Below are positions 17,391-25,937 of a DNA stretch of 64,000 nt, one piece after another (positions within the stretch are counted from its first letter, which is position 1; each line of letters starts with the position of its first letter). The notes beneath the pieces are model-generated. The model made no database searches and was not told the origin of the DNA. It saw nothing but the letters and a program-made list of their open reading frames with translations. The DNA lies in NCBI RefSeq assembly GCF_003664255.1, contig NZ_RCCV01000002.1, positions 436,501 to 500,500 of the forward strand, written 5' to 3'. This stretch comes from Micromonospora sp. M71_S20. GTDB lineage: Bacteria; Actinomycetota; Actinomycetes; Mycobacteriales; Micromonosporaceae. Made by a program: the position numbers and the translations under genes.

Positions 17391-17407
17391 TGCATACCGA
17401 GTATGCA
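17391..17407. promoter_or_regulatory. TGCATACCGAGTATGCA palindrome (operator-like)
   Basis: Perfect 7-base arms around a 3-base centre, in the 143-base spacer between the divergent protease and acetyltransferase genes. It shares the CATACCGRGTATG core with 11513-11525. One bound repressor here could affect both divergent genes. Regulator unknown. Confidence 0.55.
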
Positions 17408-17472
17408 AAGTGAAGTCACAAAGATGACGGAGCAGCCAACGAACAGGACCGATCCTCGGAGATGATCGACCG

Positions 17473-18030
17473 GTGACATCCATGAAGGAACGCATGCTGG
17501 CCGGCGAGCCCTACATCGCCGACGATCCGGAGATCGCCGCCGACCTGGACCGGGCTGCGCGGCTGATGGAACGCTTCAACACCGGCCCGGCCGCCGACCC
17601 CGGGGCCCGGCTCGCGGCCCTGCGCGACCTGCTCGGCGAGGTGGGCGAGGGAGCCTGGGTCCGACCGCCGCTCCACGTCGACTACGGCTGGCAGGTCCGG
17701 ATCGGGCCGCGCAGCTTCGTCAACTTCAACGCGGTCTTCCTCGACGTCGCCCCCATCACCATCGGCGCCGACGTCCAGATCGGACCGAACGTGCAGCTGC
17801 TCACCGCCACCCACCCCGTCGAGCCCGGGCCCCGCCGCGACAAGTGGGAGGCGGCCAAGCCGATCACCATCGGCGACAACGTCTGGCTCGGCGGCGGGGC
17901 CATCGTGCTCGCCGGCGTCACCGTCGGGGAGAACACGGTCGTCGGCGCAGGCGCCGTGGTGACGAAGGACCTGCCGGCGAACGTCGTCGCCGTGGGTAAC
18001 CCCGCCCGCGTCGTACGCCAGCTCGACTGA
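17473..18030 (+). CDS. maltose/galactoside-type O-acetyltransferase
   Basis: Acetyl-CoA-dependent acetylation of a sugar hydroxyl (Maa/LacA/NodL group of the left-handed beta-helix superfamily). The 185-residue protein has the N-terminal helical segment (MKERMLAGEPY), hexapeptide repeats (ITIGADVQIGPNVQL, ITIGDNVWLGGGAIV, VTVGENTVVGAGAVV) and the active-site His in TATHPV. Starts at a GTG at 17473. An ATG three codons later is possible. It is a typical complete family member. Its actual sugar acceptor cannot be told from sequence. Confidence 0.9.
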   Translation: MTSMKERMLAGEPYIADDPEIAADLDRAARLMERFNTGPAADPGARLAALRDLLGEVGEGAWVRPPLHVDYGWQVRIGPRSFVNFNAVFLDVAPITIGADVQIGPNVQLLTATHPVEPGPRRDKWEAAKPITIGDNVWLGGGAIVLAGVTVGENTVVGAGAVVTKDLPANVVAVGNPARVVRQLD

Positions 18031-18133
18031 GCCACCATCACGCCCGCCACCTGCACAAACACCCTCCCGCCACTGGCGCGCCCGCCCCAGCGCGCGGCAC
18101 TGTGGGTGGTGACGTCGTCACAGGGAGGCGGGG

Positions 18134-20782
18134 ATGGTCGGTCGGGTGCTCGAACTGCGCGTGCACGGGGTCTCCAACACGCCCCCCGGTCAGGTCCTCG
18201 GCCTGCGCCCGGCACCGGGCGTCGACGCGCCGGCCCCGCCGTGGCTCGTCGCGGGCGGCCCGGTCACCGGCTTCTACCGCTCCCCGACCGCCGAGCCGGC
18301 CGACCCGGTCGTCGTCGAGGCGTACAGCTGGGGGCAGTTGACCTCCGGCGCGCGGACCGCGCGGGACGTCGAGCGCGCGCTGTGGACGCTGCTGCTTCCG
18401 TTCACGCTGGCCAACGTCGCGCTGCACGCCCGGCCGTCCGTCCCGGCCGATCCCGCGACCGAACGCTGGCACAGCACCTCGGGGATCACGGCGTGGCTGA
18501 TCCGGCTGTTCTGCCTGAGCCTCACCGGCAGTTTCGCCCTCACCCTCACCGCCGTCGGGGTCGACCTCGTGGGCTGGCAGTGCGTCGACGACGACTGCCT
18601 GCGCCGGATCCCCGGCCCCTGGGAGTTCCTGGGACGGGGCTGGTGGAGCGAGGGCGCGCGGTCGTTGGCCGTCGGCCTGCTCGTGCCGCTCGGCGTGCTG
18701 GCCCTGCTCGGACTGGTGAGCTGGCGGACCTACCAGTACGAGGCGCAGATGCCCGCCGAACCGATCCCCCCGCCCGACGCCCCGCAGCCGGTCGGGGCCC
18801 CGGCGCACGCCCCGCAGCCGCTCGGGGCACCGGCGGAGGGGCGCGAACGACCCGGGGCGGAGCCGGCCGCGCCCGACCCGCCGCCCGGCAATCCGTTCCA
18901 GGACCGCACCTTCTGGGCCGGCGAGGGCCAGTTGCGCAGGGGCGCCGTGCTGCACCTGTGCACCGGGGTGGTCGTCGCCGCCGCCGTACCGCTGGGTGCG
19001 GTCCTCGCCCTGGACCCGCCCCGGGGCGGCCGGGCGGCCGTCGCCTGGCCCACCGTGGCGGCGCTCGCCGCCGTCGTGCTGGTCGCGGTCGTGGCGCTCG
19101 CGCGGCCCGGGCTGACCCGGCGCGCCGGAGCCACCCCGCTCGGCGGATGGAGCCTCACGGTCGCCGCGCTCACCGCCGTCGGGCTGGCCGGGACGGTGCT
19201 GGTCCTGCTGCTGCCCGACGGTCCTGCGGGCACGCCCCTGGCCAACCTGCGCCCGACGCCCGGGTGCGCCCGGCAGGCCGCGCCGACCTGTCCGGCGGAC
19301 CGGTCGCTGCCCGGCCTCGACTGGATCGTCGCCTGGCTGGGCACGGGGCAGTTGCTGCTGCTCATCGCGATCGGGTCGGTCGCCCGGTCCGGGCGGCGGG
19401 CGCTGGCCGCGCCGGCGGCGGCCGCCCTGCTGCTCGTCCTCGGGTTCGCCTGGTTCACCGGCTGGCTGCCCGGGCCGCCGCCGCCCACGGCGCTGGAATT
19501 CTGGACGGTCGTCGTCCCGGCCGTCGCCCTGGCCGCCACCGGCCTGCTGCTGCGGCGCGTCCCGTCGCCGGCCGGGCGACCGCCACCGGAGCCCCGCAGC
19601 GACCTGGCCTGGGGCGGCCGGGCGCCGGCGGTCGTCGCCGGCTTCGGCTGGATGCTCTGCGTCTCCTACAGCGCCGGTCTGCTCTACTGGGTCACCGGCC
19701 GGCTCAACGGCGGCCCGGCACCGGGCGGGCGCTCCCCCGTCGTGCCCCCGGTCCCGGTGCTGTGGGCCGGGCTCGTCTTCGCCGTCGCCCTGCTCGCGCT
19801 CGCCGCCACGGTCGCCCGGGCCGGCCTGCTCCACCTCCGCCTGCGCCGGCACGAGTACGCGCGGGCGACGGCACGGACCGACGACCCGCTCTCCGCCCAC
19901 GACCTGCGGCGCTGCCGTGACGTCAGCACGTGGCGGGCGCTGCACCGGCTGGTCGGCGAGCACGCCGTACGGCTGGTCGGCTGCTACGCCGCCGCGGCGG
20001 CCGTGCTGGCGGCCCTCGGCTGCGCCGCCCTGCTCTCCGGCAGCCCGCCGCACCCCACGGCCGCGACCGGCGGCGCCGCGGTGGTCGAGTGGGTCTCCGA
20101 GGTGGGCGGGCGGCTGCTCGGCTGGCTGCCGGTGCTGATCGCCACGGTGGGCCTGCTGGTCTACCGCAACGACCTCGTCCGCCGCACGGTCGGGGTGGTC
20201 TGGGACGTGGGCACCTTCTGGCCCCGCACCGCGCACCCGCTCGCCCCGCCCAGCTACGCCGAGCGGGCCGTACCCGAGTTGCAGACCCGCGCCGCCGGGC
20301 TGCTGGCGCTAGCCGAGGACGATCCCCGGAGCGTGGACGGGATCATCCTCTCGGGACACAGCCAGGGCACGGTGATCTGCGCGGCGGTGCTCCTCCAGCT
20401 GCCCGCCCGCTCGCGCCGGCGGATCTGGTTCTTCTCGTACGGCTGCCAGCTCACCCGGCTCTACGGGCGGGTCTTCCCCGGCTACTTCGGCCCGGAGCGG
20501 CTGCCGGTGCTGGCCGAGGCGCTGACCCCGCCCGGTGGCCGGATCCGCTGGACCAACTTCTGGCGGGACACCGACCCGCTCGGCTGGCCCGTCGCCGCCG
20601 GGGAACGGAACCTGGCCGTACGCGACCCGGAGGCGCTGCACCCCGACGACGGGGAGGTGGCCGACCCGCCGATCCGCAACCACAGCGGCTACCCGGAGGC
20701 GCCCGAGTTCCACCGGGAACGCTCTCGGGTGGCGTGGCTGCTGCGCCGCGGCGTGCCGGCGCCGAGGCGCGACCCCGGCTGA
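18134..20782 (+). CDS. large polytopic membrane protein with GHSQG hydrolase motif
   Basis: An 882-residue protein of unassigned family. The N-terminus has LRVHGVSNTPP, resembling the oxyanion-hole strand of alpha/beta hydrolases. About 12 hydrophobic helices follow (about 110-680). The C-terminal part has the nucleophile elbow ILSGHSQGT (Ser about 743), acidic residues in WRDTDPLG (about 811-816) and a late His in RNHSGYP (about 850). The pattern suggests one hydrolase domain split by a membrane insert. ATG at 18134 follows GGAGGCGGG. A lipase- or esterase-like function on membrane-derived substrate is inference. The serine motif could also be vestigial. Confidence 0.8.
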   Translation: MVGRVLELRVHGVSNTPPGQVLGLRPAPGVDAPAPPWLVAGGPVTGFYRSPTAEPADPVVVEAYSWGQLTSGARTARDVERALWTLLLPFTLANVALHARPSVPADPATERWHSTSGITAWLIRLFCLSLTGSFALTLTAVGVDLVGWQCVDDDCLRRIPGPWEFLGRGWWSEGARSLAVGLLVPLGVLALLGLVSWRTYQYEAQMPAEPIPPPDAPQPVGAPAHAPQPLGAPAEGRERPGAEPAAPDPPPGNPFQDRTFWAGEGQLRRGAVLHLCTGVVVAAAVPLGAVLALDPPRGGRAAVAWPTVAALAAVVLVAVVALARPGLTRRAGATPLGGWSLTVAALTAVGLAGTVLVLLLPDGPAGTPLANLRPTPGCARQAAPTCPADRSLPGLDWIVAWLGTGQLLLLIAIGSVARSGRRALAAPAAAALLLVLGFAWFTGWLPGPPPPTALEFWTVVVPAVALAATGLLLRRVPSPAGRPPPEPRSDLAWGGRAPAVVAGFGWMLCVSYSAGLLYWVTGRLNGGPAPGGRSPVVPPVPVLWAGLVFAVALLALAATVARAGLLHLRLRRHEYARATARTDDPLSAHDLRRCRDVSTWRALHRLVGEHAVRLVGCYAAAAAVLAALGCAALLSGSPPHPTAATGGAAVVEWVSEVGGRLLGWLPVLIATVGLLVYRNDLVRRTVGVVWDVGTFWPRTAHPLAPPSYAERAVPELQTRAAGLLALAEDDPRSVDGIILSGHSQGTVICAAVLLQLPARSRRRIWFFSYGCQLTRLYGRVFPGYFGPERLPVLAEALTPPGGRIRWTNFWRDTDPLGWPVAAGERNLAVRDPEALHPDDGEVADPPIRNHSGYPEAPEFHRERSRVAWLLRRGVPAPRRDPG

Positions 20783-20821
20783 CCCGCACGGCGGCCACCG
20801 GCACGCGGCGGGCTGCCGCAC

Positions 20822-21472
20822 TCAGGGGGACGGCGGCGGCTCGGCGAGCCGGACGACCAGGTCGGCGCGGTGCGCGGTGCCGGCCACCAGGGCGGCGTTG
20901 GCCTCGTCGCTGCCCGTCGCCCACGCCCGGGCCTGTTCCGCCGACCGCCCGTACGCCTCGTGCCGGGCGGTCAGCCGGCGCAGCCGCAGCTCGGCGTCCA
21001 GGTCGAGGAACCACGCCTCGTGCAGCAGCGACCGCACCTCGTCCCAGGGCGTCGCGGTCAGCAGCAGGTAGTTGCCCTCGGTGACCACCAGCCGCACCGA
21101 CGGCGGCACCTCGATCGAGCCGGCCACCGGTTCCTCCAGGTCCCGCCGGAAGGCCGGCGCGTAGACCGCCGTCGGCTCCAGCCGGCGCAGGCGGCGCAGC
21201 AGCGAGACGTAGCCGTTGGCGTCGAAGGTGTCCACGGCGCCCTTGCGCTCCGCCCGGCCCAACCGGTGCAGCTCTGCCTGGGCGAGGTGGAAGCCGTCCA
21301 TCGGCACCAGCCGGGCGGTCGGGCCGACCGCCTCGACGATCCGTTCCGCCAGCGTCGACTTGCCCGCGCCGGGCGGCCCGGCGATGCCGAGCAGCTGCCG
21401 CGGGCCGGCCTCGGCGAGGGCCCGCGCCCGCGCCACCAGCTCGTCGGTGCCGACGACCCGGGCGCCGGCCAT
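20822..21472 (-). CDS. P-loop nucleoside/sugar kinase-like protein
   Basis: A 216-residue kinase of the uridine kinase/phosphoribulokinase/pantothenate kinase superfamily, closest in pattern to the YggC-like group. It has GIAGPPGAGKST (Walker A, about 29-40), VPMDGFHLA (acceptor-side Asp), VVTEGNYLLL (Walker B region) and a lid RRLTARHEAYG. Substrate not determinable. Its ATG shares one base with the TGA of the upstream SIMPL gene (TGATG), so the two are translated together. Confidence 0.85.
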   Translation of the reverse strand: MAGARVVGTDELVARARALAEAGPRQLLGIAGPPGAGKSTLAERIVEAVGPTARLVPMDGFHLAQAELHRLGRAERKGAVDTFDANGYVSLLRRLRRLEPTAVYAPAFRRDLEEPVAGSIEVPPSVRLVVTEGNYLLLTATPWDEVRSLLHEAWFLDLDAELRLRRLTARHEAYGRSAEQARAWATGSDEANAALVAGTAHRADLVVRLAEPPPSP

Positions 21473-22119
21473 CAGCCGAGGACCGGCTCGCTGATCGCGA
21501 ACCGCGCCTGCACCGCGGCGTGCACGGTCTGCGGCTGCGGGTCGAGTTCCAGCTCCGGCGGGCCGCTCTCGGCGCCGTCACCCATCGCGTACGCCATCCG
21601 GCTCATCATCGGCTGCTCCGCCGCGCCCGCGTCGGCCAGCTCGATCAGGGCGGTCACCCGGGCGCCGAGGGCCTCCGCGTACTCGCGGGCGCGCAGCAGG
21701 GCGTCGGCGAGCGCGGCGTGCCGGGCCTCCCGGTGGGCCGGGCTGTCCGGCCGCAGCGACCACCACGGCCCGGCCACCTCGATCTGGTCCTGGTCGGCGA
21801 GGCGCAGCATCAGCTCGCCGAGCGCGGTGAAGTCGCTGACCGTCACGGTGGTGGTCACGCTGCCGCTGTACGCCACCACCCGCTCACCGGAACGCCGGGT
21901 CTCCGGCCTGACCTGCAACTCGCCGGTCTCCCGCCGGTCGATGCCGGGGCCCTCGCCGTCGAGCAGCACCCGGACGGCGGCGGCCCGCTCGGCCAGCCGC
22001 GTCAGGGTGGCCTCCCGGTCCCGGTCGCGCGCCCTGGCCGTCACCGCGAACCGGGCGATCTCCGGAGCCACCTCCCGGTACGCCTCGCCGCGCACCGCCA
22101 CCACCGGCCCGTCCACCAT
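21472..22119 (-). CDS. SIMPL domain protein
   Basis: A 215-residue protein of the SIMPL/DUF541 family, whose members have been linked to stress or oxidative responses but lack a settled biochemical role. The pattern is a VVAVRGEAYREVAPE start, a long Arg/Glu helix, VTTTVTVSDF in the middle and a final beta-rich part. No signal peptide or membrane segment is seen, so it is probably cytoplasmic. First gene of a two-gene unit with the downstream P-loop kinase. ATG at 22119. Confidence 0.85.
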   Translation of the reverse strand: MVDGPVVAVRGEAYREVAPEIARFAVTARARDRDREATLTRLAERAAAVRVLLDGEGPGIDRRETGELQVRPETRRSGERVVAYSGSVTTTVTVSDFTALGELMLRLADQDQIEVAGPWWSLRPDSPAHREARHAALADALLRAREYAEALGARVTALIELADAGAAEQPMMSRMAYAMGDGAESGPPELELDPQPQTVHAAVQARFAISEPVLG

Positions 22120-22209
22120 GCCCTCACCCTAACCGCGCGTCCGCCGGCCCGCCCGCCGTCCGACCGCACGCCGACGGGGCCCGACGCCCCGTCCCCGGGC
22201 CTGTCCGGC

Positions 22210-23238
22210 TCAGGCGGCGTGGACCGTCGCCGGGAGGTGGCCCGTGTAGCCGACCCGGTCGCCGTCGACCCGGCACTCCGTGAGGTAGCCGCCGGCGGCC
22301 CCCAGCTCCATCAGGAACTCCACCTCGGCGCGGTGGTCGCCGTCGGCGGGGAACTCCCGCCGCTGGGCGAGCAGGTCCCGGTCGAAGAGGACGGTACGCA
22401 GGTCCCGCGCCTGCTCGAAGTGACCGACCAGGGCGTCGATGTCCTCGGCGCGCAGCGCGGCGGCCAGCCCGTCGAGGAACGCGCTGACCTGACCGAGCTG
22501 TCGCACCACCTGCTCGCGGTTGTCGAAGAGCATGTCGGCGGTACGCCGGGCCGGGGTGCCGGCGACCCGGGTGCCGTCCCGGAAGCTGCCCGCGGCGAGG
22601 CCCAGCACGGCGTCCCGGAGGTCCGACTTCGCCACCGCGCCGGCGAGGCTGCCGGCGAGCAGGTGCGGGATGTGCGAGGAGAGCGCCACCACCGAGTCGT
22701 GCACCGCCGGCGACATCGGCACCACCCGGGCGGCGAAGACGTCCACGATGAGGCCGGACAGCATCCGGAACGGCCCGATGCCCTCGGCCGTCGGGCAGAG
22801 CACCCACGCGGCCCCCTCGAACAGCGCCGGCACGGCGGCGGCGAGCCCGGAGCGTTCGGTGCCTGCCATCGGATGGCCCGGTACGAACCGGTCGGTCAAC
22901 CCGTTGGCGGCGGCGAAGGCGGCCACGGCGCCCTTCGTGCTGCCCACGTCGGTGAGGACGCAGCCGTCCCCGGCGTGCTCGGCGACGGTGAGCAGGGTCT
23001 CCGGCAGCCTCGGCAGGGGGCCGCAGAGGAACACGACGTCGCGGTCGCGGACGGCCCCGCCCAGGTCGTCGGGGAAGGTCACCCCGCGTTCGCGCCCGTC
23101 CGCCCGGGTGGCCCGATCCGGGTCCCAGCCGGCGACGTCCAGCCCCGCCTCGTGCAGCCGGAGCAGGACCGAGCCGCCGATGAGGCCGGTGCCCACCACG
23201 GCGACCCGGGGCCGCCCACGCGAACTGTCCACCATCAC
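22210..23238 (-). CDS. tyrA: prephenate dehydrogenase
   Basis: Oxidative decarboxylation of prephenate for tyrosine synthesis. The 342-residue protein has the NAD(P) fold GTGLIGGS (about 16-23), a GHPMAGTE substrate motif with the catalytic His region, LSSHIPHLLAGSLA, and the helical dimer domain. A C-terminal segment of about 60 residues carries GYLTECRVDGDR, compatible with a regulatory domain remnant. GTG at 23238 or the adjacent ATG at 23235, with GAGG upstream. It lies 16 bases after dapC on the same strand, suggesting co-transcription of fdxA-dapC-tyrA. Confidence 0.94.
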   Translation of the reverse strand: MMVDSSRGRPRVAVVGTGLIGGSVLLRLHEAGLDVAGWDPDRATRADGRERGVTFPDDLGGAVRDRDVVFLCGPLPRLPETLLTVAEHAGDGCVLTDVGSTKGAVAAFAAANGLTDRFVPGHPMAGTERSGLAAAVPALFEGAAWVLCPTAEGIGPFRMLSGLIVDVFAARVVPMSPAVHDSVVALSSHIPHLLAGSLAGAVAKSDLRDAVLGLAAGSFRDGTRVAGTPARRTADMLFDNREQVVRQLGQVSAFLDGLAAALRAEDIDALVGHFEQARDLRTVLFDRDLLAQRREFPADGDHRAEVEFLMELGAAGGYLTECRVDGDRVGYTGHLPATVHAA

Positions 23239-23254
23239 GAGCCTCGGCGGTCGC

Positions 23255-24361
23255 TCAGGCGCGCAGCCGGCCGGCGACCGCCGCCACGTGCTCGTCGGAC
23301 TCGGTCAGCGCCACCCGGACGTGCTGCCGGCCGCCCGGGCCGTAGAAGACGCCCGCCGCCGCGAGGATGCCCCGCCGGGCCAGCCAGTCGACCGTCTCCC
23401 AGCAGTCCTCGCCCCTGGTCAGCCAGAGGTAGAGCCCGGCCTCGGAGTGCTCGACGGTGAAGCCGGCCTCGGTGAACGCGGCGTGCAGGGTGTCCCGCCG
23501 GGCCCGGTAGCGCTCCCGCTGCTCGTCGGCGTGCCGCTCGTCGCGCAGCGCGGCCACCATCGCCGCCTGCACCGGCGCCGGCACGATCATCCCAGCGTGC
23601 TTGCGGACCTTGAGCAGCTCCGCCACCAGCGCCGGGTCGCCCGCCACGAAGCCCGCCCGGTAGCCGGCCAGGTTGGACCGCTTGGAGAGCGAGTGCACGG
23701 CCAGCACCCCGTCGTACGACCCGCCGCAGACCTCGGGCGAGAGCACCGAGACGGGCTCGGCGGCCCAGCCCAACGGCAGGTAGCACTCGTCGCTGGCGAC
23801 CACCGCGCCACGTTCCCGGGCCCAGTCGACCACCTTGCGCAGGTGGGCTGCCGGCAGCACCCGGCCGGTCGGGTTGCCCGGCGAGTTGACCCAGACCAGG
23901 CGCACCCGGGAGGTGGGCCCGACGGCGGTCAGCGAGTCGGCGCGCACGACGGTGGCGCCGGCGAGCCGGACCCCGTCCTCGTAGGTCGGGTAGGCGATCG
24001 AGGGCACCACGACGACGTCGCCGGGACCGATCCCGAGCAGGGTCGGCAGCCAGGCGACGAGTTCCTTGGAGCCGATCGTCGGCAGCACGCCGAGGCCGTC
24101 GACGCCGGCTCCGCAGGCCCGTGCCACCCAGGCCGCGATCGTCTCACGCAGCACCGGCATGCCGGCGGTCAGCGGATAGCCCGGGGCGTTGGACGCGTCG
24201 GCCAGCGCCCGCCGGATCACCTCGGGCACCGGGTCGACCGGCGTACCCATGGAGAGGTTGATCAGGCCCTCAGGATGCGCCGCGGCCAGTGCGGCCGCGG
24301 CGTCCAGGGTGTCCCAGGTGAACTCCGGCAGCCGTGACGAGACCGGCGCGGGCCGGTTCAG
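23255..24361 (-). CDS. dapC: succinyldiaminopimelate transaminase
   Basis: PLP-dependent transaminase that makes N-succinyl-LL-diaminopimelate from the 6-oxo precursor, between DapD and DapE. It has about 368 residues of fold-type I: NLSMGTPVDP, GYPLTAGMPVLRE, VNSPGNPTGRVLP, the PLP Asp in ASDECYLPLG and the Schiff-base Lys in HSLSKRSNLAGYRAG. No ATG or GTG lies at the expected position. The best start is a CTG at 24361 that overlaps the fdxA stop as CTGA, with GAGGG 4-5 bases upstream. Co-transcribed after fdxA, an arrangement common in actinobacteria. Confidence 0.93.
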   Translation of the reverse strand: MNRPAPVSSRLPEFTWDTLDAAAALAAAHPEGLINLSMGTPVDPVPEVIRRALADASNAPGYPLTAGMPVLRETIAAWVARACGAGVDGLGVLPTIGSKELVAWLPTLLGIGPGDVVVVPSIAYPTYEDGVRLAGATVVRADSLTAVGPTSRVRLVWVNSPGNPTGRVLPAAHLRKVVDWARERGAVVASDECYLPLGWAAEPVSVLSPEVCGGSYDGVLAVHSLSKRSNLAGYRAGFVAGDPALVAELLKVRKHAGMIVPAPVQAAMVAALRDERHADEQRERYRARRDTLHAAFTEAGFTVEHSEAGLYLWLTRGEDCWETVDWLARRGILAAAGVFYGPGGRQHVRVALTESDEHVAAVAGRLRA

Positions 24362-24684
24362 TGGCCCTCGCCGCGCGGCGGCTGCGCGGCGACGAAGGTC
24401 GCGTCCTTCTCCACCTTGCCGATCTTCGAGGCGCCGCCGGGAGAGCCCAGTTCCTCGAAGAACTCGTAGTTGGCGCCGGTGTAGTCCTTCCACTGCTCCG
24501 GGACGTCGTCCTCGTAGAAGATCGCCTCGACCGGGCAGACCGGCTCACAGGCACCGCAGTCGACGCACTCGTCGGGGTGGATGTAGAGCATCCGGTTGCC
24601 CTCGTAAATGCAGTCGACCGGGCATTCCTCGATGCAAGCCTTGTCGAGCACATCCACGCACGGCTCGGCGATGATGTAGGTCAC
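24358..24684 (-). CDS. fdxA: seven-iron ferredoxin
   Basis: Small electron carrier with one [3Fe-4S] and one [4Fe-4S] cluster. The 108-residue protein shows CVDVLDKACIEECP (first set) and CVDCGACEPVCP (second set), followed by the long actinobacterial C-terminal tail that ends in an acidic/basic segment. GTG at 24684 with GGAGGAG upstream. It precedes dapC with overlapping stop/start codons. Its redox partner is not shown by the context. Cytochrome P450s and ferredoxin reductases are usual partners. Confidence 0.96.
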   Translation of the reverse strand: MTYIIAEPCVDVLDKACIEECPVDCIYEGNRMLYIHPDECVDCGACEPVCPVEAIFYEDDVPEQWKDYTGANYEFFEELGSPGGASKIGKVEKDATFVAAQPPRGEGH

Positions 24685-24763
24685 CGGTCTTCTCCTCCGC
24701 AAGACACGCCGCGATCACCCGCGACGGTTAGAGCCTAGTATCTCGCCGGGGAGGGGGTCGATC

Positions 24764-25723
24764 GTGCTCCGACAGCAGGATGTGGGACACCGGATCGTAG
24801 TGCGCCGGATCGTGGGGATTCGCGAAGGTCGACCGCTCTTCTCCGATGCCCTCGGCGAGCTGGTCGAGCTGAGCGAAACCCATCTCACACTCGCCACCGC
24901 GCAGGGCCGGCTCCGGGTCCCCGTGGCCGAGGTGCACCGGGCCAAGCGGGTGCCCCCGGCCCGCCGGCCCACCGCCGCCGCCGTGGTCGAGCTGGAACTG
25001 GCCGCCGACGAGGCGTGGCCCGCCGCCGTGCGGGGGCGGCTCGGCGACTGGCGGCTGCGCGCCGCCGACGGCTGGACCGGCCGGGCCAACTCGGCGCTGC
25101 CCGTGGGCGACCCGGACCGGCCCCTGCCCGCCGCGCTCGACGCGGTGGAGCGCTGGTACGCCGACCTCGGTCAACCGCCGATGGTCAACACGCCGCTGCC
25201 GCTCGCCGCCCCGGTCGGCGCGGAGCTGGACGCCCGTGGCTGGGTCGGCAGGCCGCCCGTGCTGGTGCAGACCGTGCCGCTGGCGGGGCTGCCGCCGGCC
25301 GCGCCGGAGCGCGTCGGAGCGCCGCCGGTCGAGCTGGCCGCCGATCCGTCGGACGACTGGCTCGCCGTCGCCGCCGGCCGCAAGGGCGGCCTGCCGGACG
25401 CCGCCCGGCACGTGCTCACCGCCGTGGACCAGGTCCGCTTCGCCCACGTGTACGCCGACGGCACGCTGCTCGCCATCGGTCGGGGCACGGTCACCGGGCA
25501 GGGGCGCTGGCTCGGGCTCAGCCTCGTCGAGGTGCTGCCCGAGGCGAGGCGGCAGGGCCTGGCGGGCCGGATCATCCGGGCGCTCGCCGACTGGGGCGTG
25601 GCGACCGGCGCCTCGCGCGCCTTCCTCCAGGTCGAGCAGTGCAACACCCCGGCCGTGGCCCTCTACCGCACCCTCGGCTTCACCACCCACCACACCTACC
25701 TCACCCGCACCCCACCCCCCTGA
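24764..25723 (+). CDS. N-acetylglutamate synthase, CG3035-like GNAT
   Basis: GNAT-fold acetyltransferase of 319 residues resembling Corynebacterium cg3035 and Mycobacterium Rv0428c, which are assigned to N-acetylglutamate synthesis (arginine pathway). An N-terminal barrel-like region (GHRIVVRRIV, then GRPLFSDALGELVEL) precedes two GNAT halves. The second half has VEVLPEARRQGLAGRII, the acetyl-CoA loop. GTG at 24764 with GGGGAGGGGG upstream. Divergent from fdxA. The name depends on resemblance to that family and needs a profile search to be firm. Confidence 0.8.
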   Translation: MLRQQDVGHRIVVRRIVGIREGRPLFSDALGELVELSETHLTLATAQGRLRVPVAEVHRAKRVPPARRPTAAAVVELELAADEAWPAAVRGRLGDWRLRAADGWTGRANSALPVGDPDRPLPAALDAVERWYADLGQPPMVNTPLPLAAPVGAELDARGWVGRPPVLVQTVPLAGLPPAAPERVGAPPVELAADPSDDWLAVAAGRKGGLPDAARHVLTAVDQVRFAHVYADGTLLAIGRGTVTGQGRWLGLSLVEVLPEARRQGLAGRIIRALADWGVATGASRAFLQVEQCNTPAVALYRTLGFTTHHTYLTRTPPP

Positions 25724-25808
25724 CCCACCCGGGCCCTGCCCCCTCCCGCCCCGCCCGCCCCGCCCGCTCCCGCCGCCTCGCCTCGCGCCCTCCCGCCCTC
25801 CTGGCGTC

Positions 25809-25869
25809 GTCGATCATGTAGTTAGCGCACTCAGAAAGCGCGTTCCAGGGCGCTAACCTCATGATCGAC
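25809..25869. repeat. GATC-ended palindromic element B
   Basis: Twenty-base arms (25809-25828 with 25850-25869) match at 18 positions around a 21-base centre. The arms begin GTCGATCATG. It lies between two convergent genes and could terminate both. Same family as elements A, C and D. Confidence 0.75.
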
Positions 25870-25891
25870 CTCGCGGCGGTGGGCCGGGCGC

Positions 25892-25934
25892 GGGGTGGGT
25901 GGGGTGGGTGGGTGACGCGGGGTGGGTGGGTGGG
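25892..25934 (+). other. double G-quadruplex motif
   Basis: Two runs of GGG blocks with single-base loops: five blocks in 25892-25912 and four in 25919-25934. They lie directly after the stop of the minus-strand membrane gene, on the plus strand, so the transcript of that gene would carry the C-rich complement. Confidence 0.6.
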
Positions 25935-25937
25935 TGG

